Assembly (NCBI RefSeq): GCF_964340395.1
Contig: NC_135568.1
Location: 9,720,776-9,784,775, forward strand
Length of the DNA stretch: 64,000 nucleotides
Reading direction: 5' to 3'
Source: Glandiceps talaboti
Taxonomy: Eukaryota; Hemichordata; Enteropneusta; Spengelidae
Positions 55,696 to 64,000 of the stretch are shown in pieces. Under the pieces are notes generated by a model that was not told the origin of the DNA, did not search any database, and saw only the letters and a program-made list of their open reading frames with translations. A program made the translations under genes and the position numbers. Every line of letters starts with the position of its first letter. Position 1 is the first letter of the stretch.

Positions 55696-56394
55696 AATAT
55701 GCGACTTCTACTAGCAGGGATGTAATATCGTGAAAGACATAAGTAGAGAAACGTGTGGGATTTATAGACTCATATTGATAAAAGGGGTAGTAGCCAACAA
55801 TAATTCGGTAACTTTGCTCATTTTTTAATGTACGTCCGTTTTATATATAGATTCTCTTAACATTCCCCTAATACTTGGTAGTTGTAATAATGTTTTACCT
55901 CATGCTAGAGGGTCAAAATAGCACAAGAAGGTCGACTTATTCTCACGCGCGACTATAGTGAAGCGCGTGGACCGGAAGTTATGTTGTCAACCAAGAAATC
56001 GAATCTTCGTTAAGTTATTTATATGATGTGCCCAGGCAGTAATGTTCTATTTCAGGTACCAAGAATTGCAGACCCACTTAGATACTGTTGCGTTATATAA
56101 TGGTTAATAGTCCGTAACCAAAATTGGAAACTGTATAAACATGAATGTCACGAATTAGACAAAAACTGGCGTGGGAACACAGGCCTGTTGGCCACCGTCG
56201 CCACAACATGTGTGACCTTTAAAGTTTTTAATGACGCCACTTCGGGAGAACCAAATTACTGTCTTGGAATGTTTAGTCGAACATTCCCTAGCAGAAAGGT
56301 GCTAAAGGGACGCACGCAATCATGTGAAACATAAATATAGCAAAAACGATTCAGATGTTAACTTAGCACCTTTAATTTCAATTTACAGCTGTTA

Positions 56395-56705
56395 CAATTG
56401 AAGCCAGATAACTTGAAACAGACCGTTGTCTGGTCCAATAAAAACTTCACTAATTATAACTTTGACATATTTATCTTCTGACTATGCAAATATATGGGTA
56501 AGTTTGCTACATTTTATCATCTGGCGCGAAAAACTTGAAATATAATTGCCACATTTGAATCACACATTCTTGTTTATCTTTTGTAAATGCGACAAATTGT
56601 TACAATGTATATGATTGACTGTGATCTGTTGAGATAATATCAGCTCATGCAAAGAAAATGTAACAATATTGGTTACATTTTATTGAGCCAGACGAGGCTC
56701 ATTTC
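56395..56705. mobile_element. MITE-like element, family B, copy 2, diverged
   Basis: Has CTTGAAACAGACCGTTGTCT at the left, GCTACATTTTATCATCTGGC inside, and TTTTATTGAGCCAGACGAGG at the right. Confidence 0.4.
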
Positions 56706-56867
56706 ACATTAATTTCACTGTAATTTTGTGTAAAACCATTGACCATGTTGTAATAGATGAGCGCATACTCTTCCTTCATTCAATACTAGCAAAATTTTCA
56801 CACAACAGCCACTGAGCATTTCTGTGGCTATGATTGATTTTAACTTGAAAACGTCATTACTTTACTC

Positions 56868-57150
56868 TACAACATTAAGTCATCACACAGATTGCATATA
56901 ATTTCGATAAGTCATTCATAGTAAATATGTTGAATATCATGCAGGGTACCGTGAATAACTGATTTATGAACTCTAGAAAGACGAGACATTTTTTCACTCT
57001 AAAAAATTACGTCATCACAAACATTGCATACAATTTTTGGAAGATATCCATGTTAAGTATGGTAAGTATCACTTAGATACCATTCCGTGAATAACTGATT
57101 TATGGACGATTTATTTCACTCTAAATAATTACGTCATCACAAATATAACA
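56868..57150 (+). repeat. Tandem duplication, about 2.3 units of 122 bp
   Basis: Each unit has TTTCACTCTA or a close variant, ACGTCATCACA, TTGCATA and GTGAATAACTGATTTATG. The third copy stops after ACGTCATCACAAATA. Confidence 0.65.
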
Positions 57151-58129
57151 AGCCTGAAAGATCTAGTCGTTGTTTACGTTTATGTAATATGCTCACTAAC
57201 ATGGGTAGTGATTGGTTACACAAGCGGACTGGACCTTTCAGACTAAAGGTTACATACTTTCAGCAAAATCATTCGTGATAACAGAATACCTTGTAACCGA
57301 TACATTACCTTGCATGGTGTATTTAACATGAAACTTGAGTACCTTACAAAATTCTGGCTTTCACAACGATTAGTCATTTCGGAGATTAAGGTTTCAATAT
57401 AAATATTTATGTGACATCTATTTTTCTTTAATGGCAGGCTAGAAGTTAAGCCAAATGATCCGTATAATGATAAATGAATCCCTTAATAGTTGCAACGGTG
57501 TCATGGTCGAAAGACGAACATTGACGATGTTCGGTGATTACAAATCCTTTGGCTATAACTAAAGCAATTGAATACGATAAGATCTTTGTCATCGACAGAT
57601 GGGCGTCGTGTGACAGTTTTCAAAGCAGATGGAATGTGTTGATAAGTCTATAAGTCACAGAAGTCACAAAGTTGCCTTGGATATTATCATAACATTTATT
57701 CAATAACAAAACACGATATGCGATAACACGTCATAAAACAGTGAATGTTGCCTGATGTTTTGTTACATTAGACCAGGCTTGCACACGCCAGCCGTAACAC
57801 GTCAAAACACTCAAATGCGGTGGGGGGCCTCTACGAACGTTACAAGATCTAGAGCCACTGAACAGCGTATTTTTGAAACCGAATATGGGTGTTTTAAAAC
57901 CGAGCTCTAATTAAAACTGGTGACAACCAATCAAAAGCCAAGCAGCATCTTTTATGGAGTATTTTTTTTAAGTTTAATGTTATACTACATTTAAATTATT
58001 GTAGTAAAATTATTATCACTGGTTTACAGCAACAGAAGAGAGTTGCCGCAAGTACTTCTGCGACAGAAGAACTCTGACTCAGACCAACCTTTAAGTGATA
58101 GGTAGAAATAAAAATTGTACATTGTACCT

Positions 58130-58910
58130 AATACAACCAGAATCATACTTGCTTGGAAAATGCAATCGTCGCAATACCATAATTTAACCAGCAGTCTATT
58201 GTTTTCCTTTTGAAAACGCCGCTCAGTAAGAATCTGCGTGCCTTTTCAAGAGTCTGACGTAATTGCATGAGTATAACTGCTACATTGTTTCACAAAAGTG
58301 ATAGTCTGCATGCCAACGTGGTTTCTAACTAAACCACGCTTGGTCAAAGTCCCTTAATCAGCACAAAATGTTTTCATCCAATAAGTGAACCCCAACTGAT
58401 ATAGTGACATAAGCAGTATACACACGTTGCATCCTGAGCTGACAAATATACCATATTTGGACATTAAATAACTGCCTCAATAAACAATAACTTTATGAGG
58501 GACTGTGTTATTATTTAGCATTTTGTGATTGTTTAACAAAGACTCGATGTCAATGACTATGTGGGTGGCTATGGGTGAATTTTAAATTGCATCTCATTCA
58601 TCTCAAGACTTCTAGAGTAAAGACTTTGACTATACTGTGAGTGGAGGTGTAAATGGTAACGATACAGTATATAGGAACTAAATTATAAGTGATAATCAAT
58701 CGACAATAGCAGACACAACATCTTCAATACCAGAAACAGCTGGTGTTATCCCAGACAACCAAAACAATGTCTGAGACTTTATTCAAAACAACGTCTCCAC
58801 CAGATAAACCATGTCTGCGAGTGTTACATTGTAACAGTCTGTCTGTACCTAATATAACTATCATTGATACATATTACACATAGTTTTTCCATAACGCTTC
58901 CCTGTACAAC
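58130..58910 (-). repeat. Dispersed repeat family C, copy 3, inverted and interrupted
   Basis: The reverse complement shows TTTGTGAAACAATGTAGCAG and, some 400 bases away, GGTGGAGACGTTGTTTTGAA and the ATCAATGATA block. Unrelated sequence from about 58.33 to 58.73 kb separates the two halves. Confidence 0.4.
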
Positions 58911-59430
58911 AGACTCAATCGACAGAGTCAACTTTTAATCTACGTTGTATCTTGTAAGGATGTGATATTGAATGGATTCGTCCACAACGCGTACGTCGAC
59001 ACTCATAGACAAAACGAAATTCGGTTACGTCATTCTCACTTCCGAATATAGCCATTATGCAAATGATTAATCAACTTCATGCAAATATAATGCTAAAGTA
59101 GTAAACTTATGTGTGCAGTAATTCAATATTTCAAAGATTCTGAATAATATAATTTCTTTCCGATTGACGAAATCTAAAAAGCAATCTCAGTTGATCTCGT
59201 GCAACTTTTGTACCATTTACCTGAAATTGATTTTACATGCATTAATATTAAACCCATTCTGCTGATTTCAATATGTTTTTTTTAATGAAAAGAAGTTATA
59301 CGAATGAAGGATTTCTTTTATGATATAGTAAAGTTTTAGACATGACCACTTTTAAAACCCAATGTTACAAGGAAAGTATCACAATATTTATGTTTATCTT
59401 TCCTGAGGGAAGATCACTGTATAATGATGT

Positions 59431-59470
59431 CTGTCTGTCTGTCTGTCTGTCTGTGTCTGTCGGTCTGTCA
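59431..59470 (+). repeat. (TCTG)n short microsatellite
   Basis: About 9 units, with one GG change. Confidence 0.9.
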
Positions 59471-60754
59471 GTCATTTCAAAAAAAGGCTAGCTAAAGTAA
59501 AAAAAACTTGGTGCACACCTTCTTTAGTAACATGACTAGAGCTATTTAGGTTTAGTTAAACATTCCATGAATAATTATGAGGTATTTGCATATATGACGA
59601 TTTTCGATAACTAGGAAATCATATTAATAGTACATACTTCAAATTTCAAATAATGTTGTACATGCACTGATGGTAACACATTCGCATGTGTTGTATAAAG
59701 ATTTCTGACGTAGCTTTTAATATTAATGAGTAATGCGCATAATTAATAATTAATTAACAATTTTCTGTAATTAGGCAATATTTTTTGATATTGGCTATTA
59801 CGCAATATCTTTTGATATTTAGCAATATCTTAGGAAATATCGAAATTCATGTAATTATCACTGATCATTCTCAATGTGGTAAAATGAGCTGATCGAAAAT
59901 CCTTGTGGAAGGCATACAATTTACATCTGATTGTATTTAATACACATCTGGTGTCCTGTCGTATTCAGGAACAGCTAGCGTGCCACTTAAGAAATTTGAT
60001 GGTGTTACAGCTGTAAGTTTATAGAATTAATAAAGCCAAACCTATCACTAATATTTGTATGTGATACACATATGGCGCCCTGCCCAGCTGCAGCTTGTAT
60101 GTCGCTTAAGGAATCAAGAAAGGGCAAATGTTAACGTGTGATTAAACGGAATATGCAACACGCATGAAATCGAAGCTGCTTCCTGGTGATCTTTCATTAA
60201 ATGTTGAAACTGACACTGTGTAGGTTGATTGAGAAATATGTCTTAATTATCAAGTTCTTGCGATCTGTAACATTTCCCGCGAGGCGAGTATTAAATGCTC
60301 CACGGTTAATTGACATTCTTTCTTGCTCAGTAGATGCATTGGGATCATACATTGTACGAAGTTTAACTTCTCATTTTGTTCACAGGGAAGTAGGTCGGTG
60401 TAAAATACCCTTATGATTTAGTTATAACCGGTATCAAAAGAACTATGCATTTGTTTTTCTTAGAAACTAAGTCTGGCAGTTTGGTCTAAAAAAATAGTTG
60501 GGTACTCCATTCTTGACATTGCTATTATTGTTATGTTTGTATAGCCACGGATAATATGCACAAATATGTTTAATTTTGATTTGGTTTTTGATAATTTTCT
60601 TTTTACTGCCGTGGGTTTATTTGTATTCGTTGCTGTATGTGATCCGAGGTTACAATTTATTTTATGGTCGATCGGTGAATGTTTTTTGGTTGGTTTGGTG
60701 GGTTGATGGATGGGTGGGTTGACTAGCTGGCTGGCCGACGGGCCGACCGACTGA

Positions 60755-61176
<422 letters not shown>

Positions 61177-62569
61177 TGCTTGATTGGAATAGACCTTCTA
61201 GCCGGTGAGGTCTCCGATAGCTGCTTTTGTATTCAATATAATGTACACAGTGATTATATCCAAAAGCCTAACCGCTGTTTTACAGACGATTGCATTCAGC
61301 CCCCAGGCACAAGCAGCCAATATATTATAGGTTAAAAGCGCAAAATATAGCTTCAATAATGTCAGGCTATCAGGCCTTAGAGACAAGGAAAAGTCGATCC
61401 AACTGACAATGACTTTATTGCTGTCAATAAAGTACACTCACCGTGGAAGTATATAGTCAATGGCCCCTAAACTCTGTTCCAATTTCCTCTAAATAAATCA
61501 TATTCATAAAAAATATTAGTTTTCTCTGTAGTATTGAGTGCAGACAATGTGGCGAGTAATCTAAGATTATTATTAGGAGCACAAATTACGCGATCTTCCG
61601 TCCGAGTTTTTTAATATTACCTTTTTGTTAACGTTTCCGACAGGTTCAAGTTATAACCTGCCGAGAATTTATCAGGTATACATTTATAATGAAAACTTCG
61701 CACGCGATGTGCCAAATAAGGATATCAGTAATAAATGACTTCTGATAGACAATTAATTTTTTATGACCGGCCTTAATCGTAATCAACCGTGCAAACGATA
61801 TTTACGTCACAGAAGTTAACTAGAAATGACAAGAGTATTTTTATACTGCCTAGCTGTGTCTCTATCAATATTATATAGTCTAGAGATGGGCCTCGTTCTC
61901 CAAAGACACATATCGTGCCACGAAAACCTAAACTTAGAGTCTTCTGTGATCTGAACATCTTTATTTCATGGATGTAATAAGAAAACATGCTAGTCACTGT
62001 AGACCCCTTTATTTTAGTTTGATTGGTGATATGCCTCTTGGCAGCGTTAGAAATTCGGTCCTCTAATAGATTGTCCAAAATGAGGCGTCATGTTGGCTAG
62101 ATAGCTGTAGATAGCTGACAAAATAATTGATTTGAAATACAAATCAGAAAATGTTATGTTATTGATCACAGCTACCCCCTAGAAATTTGATGCGTGACTT
62201 CTATGATAAATCAATCGAGAAGTATCGATTGGAACACTTCGTGTTTTTTTAAGTTCTTGATGAATTTTGTATTATTTTCATCATTTTTAGAAGAATGTCA
62301 TATTGTCATAGTAACCCGATTTACCTTCGCATTTAAATACAACATCACGATACGGGTAATACAATAGGTAAGCATTCACACATGATTGCAAAAGACAAAA
62401 TAATTTATTCATACACGCGCGCCTCGGGCTCACACACAACAAACACAGTAAAATAATACAGTTTTTCGAAATGCTTTTCCATGAGTGAATGTTTTACACC
62501 ATAATAGAACGTAAATCATAGGTGTCATGAATTTAGTCCTGGTTACCAAGGAGATATGTAATTATAATC

Positions 62570-63080
62570 ACTAAACCAGAAACGAAATGTCGTCTGGCTC
62601 GAAAATAATCTTACCAACAGTGCTACATTTTATCGTTTGCCTCAACAAAATTGTGTTAACAGTGCTACATTTTATCGTCTGGCTCAAGAAATATCTTACC
62701 AACAGTGTTACATTTTATAGTCTGCCTCAACAAAAATATCACTAACACTGCTACATTTTATAGTCTGGGTCAGCAAACAATCTTTAATAGCAACATTTCA
62801 ATATTTTATAGGAATATTAAAACGGTAGATCGTGGACTTCACAAAACGTAAGCACGATTATTACATTTTAAATTCTCCTGAGAGTGCATATTACCTGTAA
62901 GAAATCTAACATAATGACAGACAATCTAGATTGTTGGTAAACTTTTATTATGCCAACTAATGAAATGTAGCAATGTTAGTCAGATCGCCGATGAAATGTA
63001 GAATGTAGCGATGAAATGTTAGAAACTTAATATTTGTTTTTGATGATGAGCCATACGACGTTTCGTTTCAGACCAACTGT
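62570..63080. mobile_element. MITE-like element, family B, copy 3, with an internal tandem array
   Basis: The left end has CCAGAAACGAAATGTCGTCT; the right end has CATACGACGTTTCGTTTCAG, near-complementary. From 62590 to 62790 about four units of some 43-50 bases follow one another, each ending GCTACATTTTATCG or a close variant. Confidence 0.5.
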
Positions 63081-63544
63081 TTTCTATCGTAGTCATTACA
63101 AGTAAACAGTACTACTTATCGTTACTAGCAGTGGGTATGATTTTCGATGAGAACATTTACCCAAACCTGTGTATTTATTAGCATCCCGTGTATTTATTAG
63201 CACCCTGTTAAAAAGCCCTGCTCACATTTATCGACCATACTCCAAGCGTAAGTAATGTACTATAAAAGTTTTGGTGTATTCTCTTCACGACTCTCATTAA
63301 TTCACAACATGTCATACAGGGATACATTACTATACAATTATTTATAGACACTCGTTAACATGGTTAATATTTACAGAATGTGGAAACGATATACATGTAA
63401 GTACATCCAGCCACAATATCATTTCTTATCATTATCACCGTCCTTTAATCTTGGCAGACAAATCTTTTGCTTTTATTTCCTCCGGCTTGGCGAAATTCTT
63501 AACAGGTTTTATAGTAAGTCAAAAGTGACTCGACACAACATTCG

Positions 63545-63592
63545 TATCATTTGTTCTTCTAATTTTGTTCTTGTTGTTTTTGTCGTTGTTAA

Positions 63593-63628
<36 letters not shown>

Positions 63629-63630
63629 CT
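63545..63630 (+). repeat. (GTT)n trinucleotide repeat
   Basis: Imperfect then pure GTT units; open frames across it are artefacts. Confidence 0.95.
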
Positions 63631-64000
63631 AGAGGTCAAATTGTAAAAACGTAAGTCCAGGTTGTATAAACACAGAATTTATCAAAGGCTAAGGTAATAA
63701 GTTCAAGCTGTTCAAAACTTGCCGCCAAAGGTTATTGCTGCTGTTGTTTGTTTGTTTTGCTTTGTTTGTTTGTTTGTTGGTTTGTTTGTTTTTCAATGAT
63801 TTCAAAGAACCACGCTGTCTTCAAAACAAAGAAGACAAAATACGAATCTTGCCATGATAGTGACAAAATCTGCGTTGCTTTTTTCTGTAAGGTCGTCGTC
63901 TCCTTCTTTAAAAAATATAACAAGTTTGAGAGTAGACACAAGAAGTGGACTCGCTGAGGAGACCCTTTCGAGGTATCGTCTCCGGAGAGAACCATCAGCG

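Noticed and set aside
61773-62078. 101-codon minus-strand frame, considered as a missing GABA-B 5' exon
   Set aside because: It does not contain the lobe-1 start motifs of GABA-B receptors or a signal peptide.

Overview
This is an AT-rich animal nuclear DNA window. The genes are split by many short-exon introns, and the rest is unusually dense in long, nearly pure tetranucleotide and dinucleotide microsatellites, small inverted-repeat transposons, tRNA-type SINEs and LINE remnants. The gene set (peroxisomal Lon protease, TMEM26, a GABA-B receptor 2-like GPCR, a secreted pentraxin plus C-type lectin chimera) and the repeat style point to a marine invertebrate, perhaps a non-vertebrate deuterostome. 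The species cannot be fixed from the sequence alone.

Layout. (1) 316-4182, minus strand: the first five coding exons of LONP2, giving 196 residues of the N-terminal Lon domain; the rest runs off the left edge. (2) 8882-17563, plus strand: a complete three-exon TMEM26 gene (389 aa), divergent from LONP2. (3) 21995-25795, minus strand: a complete five-exon gene for a secreted 418-aa protein with a signal peptide, a pentraxin domain carrying the HxCxTW signature and a C-type lectin domain carrying EPN. (4) 34014-47066, minus strand: 17 exons of a GABBR2-like class C GPCR covering most of the Venus-flytrap domain, all seven helices, a cytoplasmic coiled coil and the C-terminal tail (816 residues); its first exon or exons were not found. 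(5) 47.1-64 kb: about 17 kb with no conserved exon that I can recognise, holding LINE 3' remnants, MITE-like elements and microsatellites. It may be an upstream intron of the GABA-B gene or intergenic.

Exon boundaries were worked out by hand. Splice sites were chosen so that reading phase is kept from exon to exon, and every junction in the four genes is phase-consistent. One GABA-B intron uses a GC donor. Family names rest on remembered homologues, not on a search.

The four genes have no evident shared pathway; the cluster looks like ordinary gene neighbours. The points most worth a second look are the pentraxin-lectin chimera, whose pentraxin calcium loop seems shortened while the lectin motif is kept; two multi-copy inverted-repeat element families, one with an internal tandem array; and microsatellites that switch one base of the motif in clean blocks.
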